A stretch of DNA of 64,000 nucleotides from Peribacillus sp. FSL E2-0218 (GCF_037992945.1 NZ_CP150304.1:1119501-1183500); one strand, 5' to 3'; shown: positions 34,077-43,018, counted from the stretch's first letter. The notes: generated by a model from the letters alone, not told the origin. Numbers and translations are program-made.

Positions 34077-34104
34077 GACTGGCTCTAACCTGAGCCAGTC
34101 TCTT
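34077..34104 (+). terminator. Terminator after czcD
   Basis: A 9-bp perfect stem GACTGGCTC/GAGCCAGTC, 6-nt loop, then TCTT. Confidence 0.7.
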
Positions 34105-34293
34105 AAAGGTGTCCATTACATAATGGGACAAGGAGCTATATTGGAAATTATAAAGTGAAACGCCTGATGATTTTGCCGCGAACATACTCCTGACACATTT
34201 AAAGGGTAGGATGGAGGGAAAAGCCCTGATGGTTGCAATCGTTACCATAGATGTATCGAATTAACTATAATGACAGGAAGGAGGAATCCATAA

Positions 34294-34983
34294 ATGAAGA
34301 AGATCTTAATAATAGAAGATGAAATTTCCATTTCAATGGTGTTGAAAGCATATTTAGAGCGTGAAGGTTTTGAAGTCATCCAAGTGTACGACGGGCTGAA
34401 GGCGATTCCGGTTTTTGAGGAGACGGACCCAGATCTCGTTCTGTTGGATGTCATGCTGCCGGGAAAGGAGGGCTGGGATATATTGAAGGATATCCGTGAG
34501 GACGATGCATGCCCGGTTATCATGCTGACGGCACTGAACGATGTCGATTACCGATTATCCGGCTTTAAATCAGGTGCGGATGATTACATCTCCAAACCCT
34601 TTGTAGCGGAGGAAGTCGTTGCCCGGGTGCATGCCGTTTTAAGAAGATCAAGCATCCCGGCCGGGGATGCAGGTCATGTACATGAGTTCGGGAGCTTAAT
34701 CATCGATGATCAGTCTTATTCGGTACAATTGAATCGGGAGGAGATAAGCTTGACGCCGCGCGATTTGTCGCTGCTCATTTTTTTCGCGAAGCATCCCAAT
34801 CAAATCTTCACGAGAGAGCAGCTTCTCGATCAAGTGTGGGGCATGGATTATGATGGCAGTGACCGTGCCGTGGATCTCGCAATCAAACGAATTAGAAAGG
34901 CCATCGATGCATGGCCTGCAACTGAAGGGGAAATCAAAACATTGCGTGGATTGGGGTATCAATTGAGTGTCTATGAAAATTAA
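34294..34983 (+). CDS. OmpR-family response regulator
   Basis: 229 residues. Receiver domain with acidic pocket IEDE (8-10), phospho-acceptor D52 (LLDVMLPG), T in MLTAL and K in SKPF. The winged-helix DNA-binding domain covers about 130-229 (LTPRDLSLLIFFAKHPNQIFTREQLLDQVWG; RAVDLAIKRIRKAI). It overlaps the kinase gene by 11 nt. No regulon can be read from context. Confidence 0.93.
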   Translation: MKKILIIEDEISISMVLKAYLEREGFEVIQVYDGLKAIPVFEETDPDLVLLDVMLPGKEGWDILKDIREDDACPVIMLTALNDVDYRLSGFKSGADDYISKPFVAEEVVARVHAVLRRSSIPAGDAGHVHEFGSLIIDDQSYSVQLNREEISLTPRDLSLLIFFAKHPNQIFTREQLLDQVWGMDYDGSDRAVDLAIKRIRKAIDAWPATEGEIKTLRGLGYQLSVYEN

Positions 34984-36403
34984 AAAAAGAACTACTTTAC
35001 AACGCTATTGGACGAAAAGGTACGTAATGACCTTGATTTCAGGCTTAATATTATTGTCTGTCTTTTCATTATGGTGGATGGAAAAAACAGCATTGGAATA
35101 TAGGCTAAGCCTTCTTAAGTATTTAGCTGATGAAACTTCCGACAGGGCGATAAAGGAAAATGGCCAGATTGTCGTCGGTCCGGTCCTTTCGGAGATTGTC
35201 GAGGAAAGGGAGAAAATCCTTCACTTGAACCAGCAGCCCATCATATATATCGTCGATCCTGATGGCAGCATCATTTATACGATGCCTCAATTGTACATTG
35301 ATCCAGATGAAAATAAACTTCCGGACGTCATCATGAAAAATACGGAACTCATTCAGAAGGTCAAGATTTCCGATAATAAAGTATATGTCGTCAAATCCCC
35401 GATTACTTTTGAGGACAAGACGCGAGGCTGGGTGGTCATTGCCCAGGAAGAAGGAGCTTTAAAGGAAATCAACCAAGATCATGGCTTATTGGCGATCATG
35501 ATTGGAGGCCTGTTGATTTTGGGGACAGGGGTCATTTATTTTCTTTCGCGGCAGATTTCCCGGCCCATCCAAGATGTAGCGAACGCAGCAGTTGAAGTTC
35601 GTGAAGGCAACTATGATATTCATTTCAAAGAGGAAGAGGAAATCAAGGAAGAAGAAATTTATGAACTGATAAAATCATTTAAGGAAATGACGAATCGATT
35701 GAAGGTCATGGAGAAGTTAAGGGCGGAATTGCTTGCAGGAGTGACCCATGATTTGAAAACTCCGGTCACTTCCATTAGCGGACTGATACAAGCGGTTAAA
35801 GATGATGTCGTAACGGGTGATCAGAGTAAGGAGTTCCTGGATATTTCCTTAAAGGAAACCCAAAGGCTTCAAGGCATGATAGAGGATTTGCTTAATTATA
35901 ATGCCATCTCGGCAGGTGCATTCAAGATTCGTTTGCAAAAAGAAAATATCAATATATTCATTCAGGAGATTGCCTATCGCTGGCAGGTGACGCAGGATGA
36001 TGAGCAATCGTTCGCGCTCGATGTAAAAGTTCCTGATGACCCCCTCTACGGTCAAATAGATTCTTTGCGAATGCAGCAAATCGTCATTAACCTTTTGAAT
36101 AATGCCAGGCATGCACTTGATGGCAACGGGAAAATCACGATAGACCTTTATGAAAAAGATGATGGCCAAATCTGCATTGAGGTACAGGACAGCGGCCGAG
36201 GTATCCCTGAACATGAACAGCAGTATGTGTTCGAACCATTTTACCGAGGTGAAAACAAAAAACTGAAGGTGCGTGGTTTAGGCTTGGGATTGCCATTCAG
36301 TAAGATGCTCGCCAAAGCACAAAAAGGTGATCTTATACTGAAGGATAGCAATCAGCAAGGGACTACCTTTATGATCATCCTTGAGAAAACGGATCAAGTT
36401 TAA
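34973..36403 (+). CDS. HAMP-domain sensor histidine kinase
   Basis: 476 residues: transmembrane helix about 18-36, extracytoplasmic sensor region 37-170, second helix about 171-191, HAMP about 192-245, phospho-acceptor H259 in GVTHDLKTPVTS, then N, G1 (DSGRGIPE), F (FEPFYRG) and G2 (RGLGLGLPFSK) ATP-binding boxes. The start ATG 34973 lies within the end of the regulator gene. Partner of the upstream OmpR regulator. Confidence 0.92.
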   Translation: MKIKKRTTLQRYWTKRYVMTLISGLILLSVFSLWWMEKTALEYRLSLLKYLADETSDRAIKENGQIVVGPVLSEIVEEREKILHLNQQPIIYIVDPDGSIIYTMPQLYIDPDENKLPDVIMKNTELIQKVKISDNKVYVVKSPITFEDKTRGWVVIAQEEGALKEINQDHGLLAIMIGGLLILGTGVIYFLSRQISRPIQDVANAAVEVREGNYDIHFKEEEEIKEEEIYELIKSFKEMTNRLKVMEKLRAELLAGVTHDLKTPVTSISGLIQAVKDDVVTGDQSKEFLDISLKETQRLQGMIEDLLNYNAISAGAFKIRLQKENINIFIQEIAYRWQVTQDDEQSFALDVKVPDDPLYGQIDSLRMQQIVINLLNNARHALDGNGKITIDLYEKDDGQICIEVQDSGRGIPEHEQQYVFEPFYRGENKKLKVRGLGLGLPFSKMLAKAQKGDLILKDSNQQGTTFMIILEKTDQV

Positions 36404-36407
36404 CAAA

Positions 36408-36442
36408 AGGGTTGTCCAAATTACTGGACAACCCTCTTATTT
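36408..36442. terminator. Bidirectional terminator between kinase and spx paralogue
   Basis: An 11-bp perfect stem AGGGTTGTCCA/TGGACAACCCT with a 6-nt loop. Plus-strand tail CTTATTT; minus-strand tail TTTTGTT. Confidence 0.8.
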
Positions 36443-36453
36443 AACAATGGATA

Positions 36454-36849
36454 TTAAGCCAATTGGCTGATTGCCCGCCATAATTGTACATGACGGACCT
36501 TCCTTGGAAGGAAGCGGCCCATTTCTTCTTCGTTATACCCAGCGTGCAGGTTCTTATGGTCGAATATGATCGGGCGGCGAAGTAAATCCGGGTTATCTTG
36601 AATAAGCTTGCAAAGATCATTAAGTGGTGTATTATTTATATCGATATTCAGGCTTTTGAATTTTTTGGAGCGAGTCGATATGATTTCATCTGTACCGCCC
36701 TCCGTCTTACGTAATATCTCTTTTATTTCTTCTATAGATAGAGGTTGAGAATATAGGTTGCGTTCATTGTAGGAAATTTCGTTCTTCTTAAGCCAAGCTT
36801 TTGCTTTACGACAGGCTAGACTGCTTGGAGTAGTATAAATTGTTACCAT
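36454..36849 (-). CDS. Spx/ArsC-family regulator lacking the CxxC redox switch
   Basis: 131 residues, same length and clear similarity to Bacillus Spx. The RNA-polymerase alpha contact residue G52 (TEGGTDE), R60 (ISTRS) and the RRPIIFD and FLPRKVR motifs are kept. The redox centre CxxC at 10-13 is Ser10-Leu-Ala-Cys13 here, so no disulfide can form. Spx binds the alpha-CTD to redirect transcription under thiol stress. This one may be a constitutive or differently regulated paralogue. Confidence 0.88.
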   Translation of the reverse strand: MVTIYTTPSSLACRKAKAWLKKNEISYNERNLYSQPLSIEEIKEILRKTEGGTDEIISTRSKKFKSLNIDINNTPLNDLCKLIQDNPDLLRRPIIFDHKNLHAGYNEEEMGRFLPRKVRHVQLWRAISQLA

Positions 36850-37016
36850 TTAAAATCGACTCCTTCAAGTTTTCAAAGTTTTAAAGTTTCAAAGTTTATT
36901 GGTATGAAAAATATTTTTCTATTTGTGATACCCTTACTTTAACCGTCCTATGTGTCAGCAAGATGTCAAGAAAAATAAACTTAAAAGTTATTTCAAAAAG
37001 AAAGGGAGAAATTGAA

Positions 37017-37121
37017 ATGAAAGCAGCCTTTGCAGATAAAGGTCCTTCGATGTCGACCATGACGTACAAGGACTTACATAAGCTGATGATCATTGATACC
37101 AAAGAAGGGATAGCGGCATGA
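37017..37121 (+). CDS. Short upstream frame coupled to modB, 34 aa
   Basis: ATG with AAAGGGAG upstream; its TGA overlaps the modB ATG (ATGA). The product, MKAAFADKGPSMSTMTYKDL plus 14 residues, has no recognisable family. It may be a leader peptide for coupled translation of modB or the remnant of a lost upstream gene such as modA. Confidence 0.4.
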   Translation: MKAAFADKGPSMSTMTYKDLHKLMIIDTKEGIAA

Positions 37122-37771
37122 CAGAGGGCTTTTGGTCTCCTGTTCAGCTATCGATACAGGTGGCTGGGCTAGCAGGCATCATTGTTTTCATTGTTGGAAT
37201 CATCCTAGCGCGAATCATGGCCAGAAAGAAATTCAAGGGAAAGGTCCTGTTGGAAACCTTATTTTTATTGCCGCTTGTCCTGCCGCCCTCTGTCGTTGGC
37301 TTTTTATTGATTGTGGTTTTTGGCAAAAATGGACTCCCGGGTAAAATCATTGAAACCATCTTTAATCAGCCCTTAATGTTCACGTGGTGTGCGGCAGTGA
37401 TTGCATCTGCGGTGGTGGCTTTTCCACTTATGTACCAATCCGCAAAAACGGGCTTTGAAGATATAGATGAAGAAATTGAACATGCAGCAATGGTTGACGG
37501 GGCAGGGCAGCTGAGGTTGTTCCTGTTCGTATCGCTCCCCTTGGCGGCCAAATCCATCGTTACTGGAACGATATTGAGTTTTGCACGTGCATTGGGGGAA
37601 TTCGGTGCGACATTAATGTTTGCCGGAAATATTCCCGGACAGACACAAACGATACCTACTGCTATATATATTGCCATGGATTCCGGGAATATGACGTTAG
37701 CCTGGCTATGGGTTGCCATCATCATTGCCATTTCTTTCATGATGCTTTTTGCCGTTACGTATATTAAATGA
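37118..37771 (+). CDS. modB: Molybdate ABC transporter permease
   Basis: 217 residues with about five transmembrane segments. The EAA loop EEIEHAAMVDGAGQLRLFLFVSLPLA, which docks on the ATPase, and ALGEFGATLMFAGNIPGQTQT are typical ModB. Neither modA (binding protein) nor modC (ATPase) is in the window, so it is an orphan permease or depends on remote partners. It follows a 34-aa frame with a 4-nt overlap. Confidence 0.88.
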   Translation: MTEGFWSPVQLSIQVAGLAGIIVFIVGIILARIMARKKFKGKVLLETLFLLPLVLPPSVVGFLLIVVFGKNGLPGKIIETIFNQPLMFTWCAAVIASAVVAFPLMYQSAKTGFEDIDEEIEHAAMVDGAGQLRLFLFVSLPLAAKSIVTGTILSFARALGEFGATLMFAGNIPGQTQTIPTAIYIAMDSGNMTLAWLWVAIIIAISFMMLFAVTYIK

Positions 37772-37924
37772 GACGGATTTTTTGCCTGCTTAAACGGAAG
37801 GCTTGAAAGAGGCGTACCCGGAATCAAAGTTTCCGCTTAGGCCTGCCTGGAGGGAGATTATTGTTTCTTATCAGTCTGTGTTATAATCGACAAACAAGAT
37901 GAACTAATGAAATGAGGAAGAAAT

Positions 37925-38416
37925 TTGTTAACATTTGAAGAAAAATTAAGCATTATCGAGACTTTCCCGGAGTTACAGCGAAAAGACGTTTCATTGGGGC
38001 GTGTGAACTTCCATTATCCAGAAAGCGTCCAGGAGAAAAAGATAGTCGTTCAGCACTTGCATCCCAATGGCAATGGTTTCGTTTATGCAGGACATATGAG
38101 AAAAAAAGACACGGACCGTAAAGGGTTCATCAATATACGTGACTATGAGGAAGCGGAATTAAAGGAATTGATCCGGAAAAGCATGGACTATCTATCTGAA
38201 CCTGCGGTTGAAATCGAAGAGGAGGATAACGAGTTCGCTAGGTTGGAAGGCACATGGATTGGCAGGGAAAAACAAGAGCTTTCGCTAATCAGGGAAGATC
38301 AACTCTGGAACGTGTACTCCGGGTCGAATTTGGAGGAGTGTTTCGAGAGCCCGATCGAGGCAGAGCGCTATTTGCTTGACGAAGGCTTTCGTCAAAGCAG
38401 GAAGCGGGAAATGTAG
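37925..38416 (+). CDS. Conserved-looking hypothetical protein, 163 aa
   Basis: TTG start with GAGGAAG at proper distance. Soluble acidic protein. The N-terminal half (HYPESVQEKKIVVQHLHPNGNGFVYAG) looks like beta strands; the middle is acidic (VEIEEEDNE); the C-terminus has W-x-V-Y-S. No catalytic motif or family recognised. Flanked by modB and the cold-shock gene, with no operon link visible. Confidence 0.7.
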   Translation: MLTFEEKLSIIETFPELQRKDVSLGRVNFHYPESVQEKKIVVQHLHPNGNGFVYAGHMRKKDTDRKGFINIRDYEEAELKELIRKSMDYLSEPAVEIEEEDNEFARLEGTWIGREKQELSLIREDQLWNVYSGSNLEECFESPIEAERYLLDEGFRQSRKREM

Positions 38417-38456
38417 AAATTTAGGATAATTTGTCGCTTGAATTACTGTGATAATC

Positions 38457-38614
38457 TTGTTTTTTTAGGATTTTCCATGATATAATATGGGTAATTATTT
38501 TTGTTCGGAATAAGTTTGATAGATGGATTTACCGTTATAGGATTCCTCTTGAAACATTATCCAGAACCAAAAATAGTAATAAAATGGATTTTTCCAAACA
38601 CAGGAGGAACTATC
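38457..38614 (+). promoter_or_regulatory. Promoter and long leader of the cold-shock gene
   Basis: TTGTTT (38457-38462) and TATAAT (38481-38486), 18 nt apart, give a start near 38493. The untranslated leader is then about 120 nt, as in other csp mRNAs whose leaders fold in a temperature-dependent way. AGGAGGAA precedes the ATG. Confidence 0.6.
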
Positions 38615-38812
38615 ATGGTACAAGGTAAAGTAAAATGGTTTAACGCAGAAAAAGGTTTCGGTTTCATCGAAGTTGAAGGCCAAGACGATGTATTCGTACA
38701 TTTCTCAGCTATCCAAGGCGAAGGCTTCAAAACTCTTGAAGAAGGCCAAGAAGTTTCTTTCGAAATCGAGCAAGGCGCTCGTGGACCACAAGCAGCTAAC
38801 GTTCAAAAATAA
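38615..38812 (+). CDS. Cold-shock protein, CspB/CspD type
   Basis: 65 residues, single S1-like beta barrel. RNP1 (KGFGFIEVE) and RNP2 (VFVHFSAI) RNA-binding motifs are intact. It acts as an RNA chaperone. Codon use is biased toward frequent codons (AAA, GAA, GGC, CAA), as in highly expressed genes. ATG 38615 follows a perfect AGGAGG; the longer open frame reads into the leader. Confidence 0.95.
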   Translation: MVQGKVKWFNAEKGFGFIEVEGQDDVFVHFSAIQGEGFKTLEEGQEVSFEIEQGARGPQAANVQK

Positions 38813-39044
38813 TTGAACGCCTATAAAAAAAGACTCCGTTCTTATGGAGTCTTTTTATTTTTTCCTTCTTCATGTTCAAACCTTCTTTTTTCCTCGACAT
38901 TTCCTTTAGAACTTTATCCAGTTTTTCCTCAATCCGTTTTGAACGATTAAAATGCCCGGATAGGTAAAATGCGATGAAAATAACGAATGCGACAAGTACC
39001 AGCATAAAAACGATGGGCAGTAACTGAGCAATAGTAGCGGCCAT
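38796..39044 (-). CDS. Small single-span membrane protein (DUF4083-like)
   Basis: 82 residues: one transmembrane helix at about 7-30 (LLPIVFMLVLVAFVIFIAFY) and a coiled, charged tail (RSKRIEEKLDKVLKEMSRKK). AAAAGGAG before the ATG supports the start. Family members are usually shorter; the last 30 residues here read through the cold-shock terminator and overlap that gene by 17 nt, so a frameshift or lost stop near residue 55 is possible. Confidence 0.65.
   Translation of the reverse strand: MAATIAQLLPIVFMLVLVAFVIFIAFYLSGHFNRSKRIEEKLDKVLKEMSRKKEGLNMKKEKIKRLHKNGVFFYRRSIIFER
38827..38856. terminator. Terminator after the cold-shock gene
   Basis: An 11-bp perfect stem AAAAAGACTCC/GGAGTCTTTTT with an 8-nt loop. 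It lies inside the 3' end of the convergent small gene. Confidence 0.85.
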
Positions 39045-39107
39045 GATTTCTCCTTTTTTCCTTCATTATACATCATCCTTTTCCTTACCGTGGCAGAATT
39101 GTGCCAG

Positions 39108-39155
39108 GTTTAAACAAACGAAAGGGGATATACGGATCGCATATCCCCCTTCGTT
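39108..39155 (-). terminator. Terminator of the nrd operon
   Basis: On the minus strand a stem AACGAAGGGGGATAT/ATATCCCCTTTCGTT with one mismatch and a 9-nt loop, then TGTTTAAA. It overlaps the stop codon of the flavodoxin gene. Confidence 0.75.
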
Positions 39156-39574
39156 CAATTTTGAAATAATGAGGTAAACTTTTGTAATCTGGACAAGTCT
39201 GAATCCTGATACATTTGTTCTATCTTCAAGGTGACCAATAACTGACTCTTGGCAAATAACATGTCCCGAAAATGATCGACCGCTCCACAAAAATGATTGT
39301 AGTTCGTTTCGCCAGTCCCAAAGACCCCTGTTTTTAGGGAAGCTATCGGAAGTTGCTCCAGTTGTTCATAAAAGGCAGCCGATTTAGCCGGAAGCTCTCC
39401 ATTGCCCCAAGTATAGGTACCCACGATCAACGCATCGTAATTCGGCAAAGTGCGTAAATCGAATTCACTCATGCGATATAGTTCAGCTTCAGGCAATAGA
39501 GAACCGATGGCCTCGGCGAGCGCTTTCGTATTGCCGCCTGCAGAATGATAAACGATGGCAATCCTATAATTCAT
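39155..39574 (-). CDS. Flavodoxin-like protein of the nrd operon
   Basis: 139 residues of the flavodoxin fold: phosphate-binding loop HSAGGNTKALA (about 10-20) and the FMN isoalloxazine loop GTYTWGNGELP. It may play the NrdI role of supplying reducing equivalents or superoxide for the NrdF cofactor, although NrdI usually precedes nrdE. I prefer the ATG at 39574, which overlaps the nrdF end by 11 nt, to the upstream ATG at 39592. Confidence 0.8.
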   Translation of the reverse strand: MNYRIAIVYHSAGGNTKALAEAIGSLLPEAELYRMSEFDLRTLPNYDALIVGTYTWGNGELPAKSAAFYEQLEQLPIASLKTGVFGTGETNYNHFCGAVDHFRDMLFAKSQLLVTLKIEQMYQDSDLSRLQKFTSLFQN

Positions 39575-40616
39575 CGAACCCATTGCTGGCATTCACTTGA
39601 CTGTATGTTCTTGATTTTTGTTCGAAGAAATCGGTTTTGGTCAGTCCGATCGATTCATCATCGAAGGTTTTGATCCATGGCATCGGGTTTTCGTCATACT
39701 CTTTATACAGATTGTCGAGGCCTAACATGCGCAGCCGTTTGTTGGCGATATATTCGATGTACTCATTGAATTCTTCCAAATCGAGGTCGGCTTTCGTTTG
39801 AATGTCCTCAAGCATGTATTCGGACCATTCCTTTTCAAGTTCGACGGCTTTTTCGATCGTTGTGTAGATGAATTTCGTGTTTTCTTCATTATTCAATTCA
39901 GGATATTCATACATCAGGATTTGAATGAGCATTCCGATGAAATCGAAATGAACCATCTCGTCACGATGGATGTACGAAATCATCGTAGCCGAACCGGTCA
40001 TGACATTTTGCCGTCCTAAATTGTAATAAAATGCGAAGGCCAAGTAGAAATAAATCCCCTCGAGGTTTGTTGAATGAATCAAAGCCTCGAATAAGTGCTG
40101 TGGGCTTGGATCGTCCACGAAGGTTTGATAGGCATCCACAATCGGCTGATTTCGCTTTATCACTTCCGGATGTTCTTTAATGCGGTCGAAAAGCTGTTTT
40201 TGCTTGCCTACTGGGATCAAGGAAGCAAGGATATACGAATAAGATTCATTATGGATCGATTCCTGCTGAGCCATATTGGCAAGGATTGCCTTTGCTGCCG
40301 GGTCCTTGATGTATCGAAGGATTTCCACCAAGGTAGGTGTTTGCAGGCTATCCATCCCGGCAATCATCGTCAGGATATCAAGGAAGGCATCCTGGATATC
40401 TTCATCCAGTTCTCCCCACTGTTTTTTATCCTGAATCATGTTCACGCTAGATGGCTTCCAAAAGTTATTGATGAGCTGTGTATAGGTATCATAGAATTTT
40501 TCATACTGAATATCGTTCCAAAGGAGAAAGCCTGAAGCTTCTCCTTTGAATACGCCGGTCGCTTTAGTTGGATGCGTAGGTTCGAGCATCCGGATTTTTT
40601 TTAGATGATTGGTCAT
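39564..40616 (-). CDS. nrdF: Ribonucleotide reductase beta subunit, class I
   Basis: 350 residues. Di-metal ligands are readable: D89, E119 and H122 (QESIH), E186, E220 and H223 (RDEMVH). The radical tyrosine is Y126 (NESY). It generates the tyrosyl radical used by the alpha subunit to make deoxyribonucleotides. AAAGGAG precedes the ATG. Between nrdE and the flavodoxin gene in an operon headed by a cobalamin riboswitch. Confidence 0.92.
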   Translation of the reverse strand: MTNHLKKIRMLEPTHPTKATGVFKGEASGFLLWNDIQYEKFYDTYTQLINNFWKPSSVNMIQDKKQWGELDEDIQDAFLDILTMIAGMDSLQTPTLVEILRYIKDPAAKAILANMAQQESIHNESYSYILASLIPVGKQKQLFDRIKEHPEVIKRNQPIVDAYQTFVDDPSPQHLFEALIHSTNLEGIYFYLAFAFYYNLGRQNVMTGSATMISYIHRDEMVHFDFIGMLIQILMYEYPELNNEENTKFIYTTIEKAVELEKEWSEYMLEDIQTKADLDLEEFNEYIEYIANKRLRMLGLDNLYKEYDENPMPWIKTFDDESIGLTKTDFFEQKSRTYSQVNASNGFDEL

Positions 40617-40663
40617 TCGAAAAAACTCCTTTAAGAATGGATTGCTTGGTCATGATCGTTTTA

Positions 40664-42961
40664 TTAACTGGAACAGCTTTCACACGCATTGTCATATTCG
40701 GAAGAAGTCGAACGAACGTAATACGTTGATTTCAGTCCGCTTTCCCAAGCCGTTAAGTGAATATCCAATAAGACTTTCGCTTTGATCGTGTTGTGAACAT
40801 ATAGATTAAAGCTGATCGCCTGGTCAATATGCCTTTGGCGGGCTGCGTTTTGCCTGATGCTTTCCAGTTGATCCAAATTAAAGCGTGTCTTTTTATAATA
40901 CTCATACGTATTTGGCGTCAAACCAGGTGCCGTTACCTTGAATTTGAAGTTTTTCTTTTCTTCATAAAATTCTATTTCATACAATGGATCGATTCCATCA
41001 GTGGAATTGCCGATTTTGGCAGTAGATGAATTAGGGGCAATGGCCATTAAGTAGCCATTACGAGTCCCATGCTCTTGTACGTTCGCTTTTAAATCGAGCC
41101 ATTTCCGATCCGTATAGTCACGCAGCTCGAAGTATTCCCCTGTGTGCCAATCCGAACCTTCGAAATAAGGGTATGATCCTTTTTCCTTGGCCAACTCGTT
41201 GGATGCCTTGATTGTCAGGTAAGCGATCTTTTCGTATAAAGCATCGGCATAGTCTACGGCATCGTCGGATTCCCAATAAAAATTTTCTGTGGCAAGTAGA
41301 TGATGCCAGCCAAACGTTCCTAAACCAATTGCCCGGTACCGTTTATTCGAAATCGAGGCCTGCTTGACCGGAAGATTATTCACATCAATGACATTATCGA
41401 GCATCCTGACTTGAATGGGGATCAATCTTTCCAAAACATCGCTGCCCACTGCACGAGGCAAGTTAATGGAAGATAGGTTGCAGACAACGAAATCGCCGCT
41501 TTTGCGAACTACAACGACATCGCCATCTTCTGTTTCGTATTCATCCGTGATCGTCGTTGGGCTAAGGTTTTGAGCAATTTCGGTGCAAAGGTTGGAGCAA
41601 TAAATCATCCCTTTATGCTTATTCGGGTTCTTCCGGTTCACTTCATCGCGGTAGAACATATATGGAACGCCTTCTTCTAATTGAGAAATCATGATGCTTT
41701 TCATGATGTCCAACGCGTTGATTTTTTCAAAGCTGTAGCTTGGCAGCGTACCATTCTCTGCGGCTTCGACAGCAAGTGCATAATGGTTCCTGAAGCTACC
41801 TTCGCCTTTTTTCTCGTCATATAGATCTTCAAGTGAGAATCCAAGGGTTTGCTTGACGGTATGCGGGTCAAAAAGATACCATTCTTTCCTGTCGCGTACA
41901 GCCTCCATGAACAAGTCGGGAATGCATACACCCGTGAAAATATCATGTGCCTTTAATCTGTCATCTCCGTTCTGCGTCTTCAAATCGAGGAAGCTCATGA
42001 TATCTTTATGCCAAGCATCCAAGTATATCGCAATCGCGCCTTTGCGTTGACCTAATTGATCGACACTGACGGCTGTCTGGTTAAATAGCCGGATCCAAGG
42101 AGTCGTACCCGAACTATTGCCGGAGAAACCACGGATATCGGAACCAAGTGAGCGAATCTTCCCGACATACAGGCCGACACCGCCGCCGAATTTAGACACC
42201 TTGGCAGCATCGTAGTTAGCTAGATAGATGCCGTCGATGGAATCTTCAATGGCGTCGATAAAGCAGGAGCTTAATTGTCCATGCGCTTTACCTGCGTTCG
42301 AAAGTGTAGGGGTGGCAACGGTCATATAAAGATTGGACATGGCCCAGTAGGCTTCTTTTATAAGTTGCAGGCGGTGCTCCGTTTTTTCCAAACGCATGAT
42401 TTCCATCGCGATGATCATGAAGCGTTCTTGGGGGAGTTCGTACACTTTGTCTTTTTTGGGACGGGCAAGGTAGCGATCGTTTAGTAGGTAGATGCCTATG
42501 TAGGAAAATAGTTTATCCTTTTCAGGGTCGATCACTGAACCAAGTTCTTCGATTTCGGCTTTAGTATAAGATGATAGCAGCTCGGATTTATAAACTGGAT
42601 ATCGTTGGCCGTCTTGCAGCTGCGACAGGTCCTGGATAAGGTCATAGAATGGACCATAACTCAAACCTTGATAACCTCGATTGGCCTGTGCATCCCTGTA
42701 CATCGTATTCAATAGCTCTTTAGCTGCAACGAATGTCCAATCCGGGGCATCGATATCCACGCTCTCAAGAGCAAGCTGAATCAGTTTCTTTGAAGCCTGT
42801 TCATCGGTTGAATCACTTTTGCGATCAAGCCATTTTGTAAAACGCTTTTTGAATTTCTCCATATCGAGACGGCCTTCAAATTCCTTCGACAGCATCTCAA
42901 GCTGAAGGGAATTCGTTTCAGTATCATTTTCGCTTATGGTAGAGTTATATGTTTGAGTCAT
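40664..42961 (-). CDS. nrdE: Ribonucleotide reductase alpha subunit, class I
   Basis: 765 residues from ATG 42961, which has AAGGAGGA; the longer frame runs into the upstream terminator. Catalytic features: QLSSCFID, the NLSSINLPRAV and PNSSTAKIGNSTDGIDP loops, radical-path tyrosines in the C-terminal half, and the C-terminal redox pair CESCSS. No separate ATP cone is obvious, although the N-terminal 120 residues are longer than in short NrdE. Product of the B12-independent pathway, cytosolic. Confidence 0.92.
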   Translation of the reverse strand: MTQTYNSTISENDTETNSLQLEMLSKEFEGRLDMEKFKKRFTKWLDRKSDSTDEQASKKLIQLALESVDIDAPDWTFVAAKELLNTMYRDAQANRGYQGLSYGPFYDLIQDLSQLQDGQRYPVYKSELLSSYTKAEIEELGSVIDPEKDKLFSYIGIYLLNDRYLARPKKDKVYELPQERFMIIAMEIMRLEKTEHRLQLIKEAYWAMSNLYMTVATPTLSNAGKAHGQLSSCFIDAIEDSIDGIYLANYDAAKVSKFGGGVGLYVGKIRSLGSDIRGFSGNSSGTTPWIRLFNQTAVSVDQLGQRKGAIAIYLDAWHKDIMSFLDLKTQNGDDRLKAHDIFTGVCIPDLFMEAVRDRKEWYLFDPHTVKQTLGFSLEDLYDEKKGEGSFRNHYALAVEAAENGTLPSYSFEKINALDIMKSIMISQLEEGVPYMFYRDEVNRKNPNKHKGMIYCSNLCTEIAQNLSPTTITDEYETEDGDVVVVRKSGDFVVCNLSSINLPRAVGSDVLERLIPIQVRMLDNVIDVNNLPVKQASISNKRYRAIGLGTFGWHHLLATENFYWESDDAVDYADALYEKIAYLTIKASNELAKEKGSYPYFEGSDWHTGEYFELRDYTDRKWLDLKANVQEHGTRNGYLMAIAPNSSTAKIGNSTDGIDPLYEIEFYEEKKNFKFKVTAPGLTPNTYEYYKKTRFNLDQLESIRQNAARQRHIDQAISFNLYVHNTIKAKVLLDIHLTAWESGLKSTYYVRSTSSEYDNACESCSS

Positions 42962-42991
42962 TAAGAATCCTCCTTGTAAACTTCCGGTAAT

Positions 42992-43018
42992 AAAAAAACC
43001 GCCCAACGAGTTGAGCGG
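42992..43018 (-). terminator. Riboswitch terminator before nrdE
   Basis: On the minus strand CCGCTCAA/TTGGGCGG (one G-U pair) with a 4-nt loop, then T7, ending 31 nt before nrdE. It is the likely expression platform of the upstream cobalamin riboswitch: terminator formation with ligand would switch nrdEF off. Confidence 0.85.
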
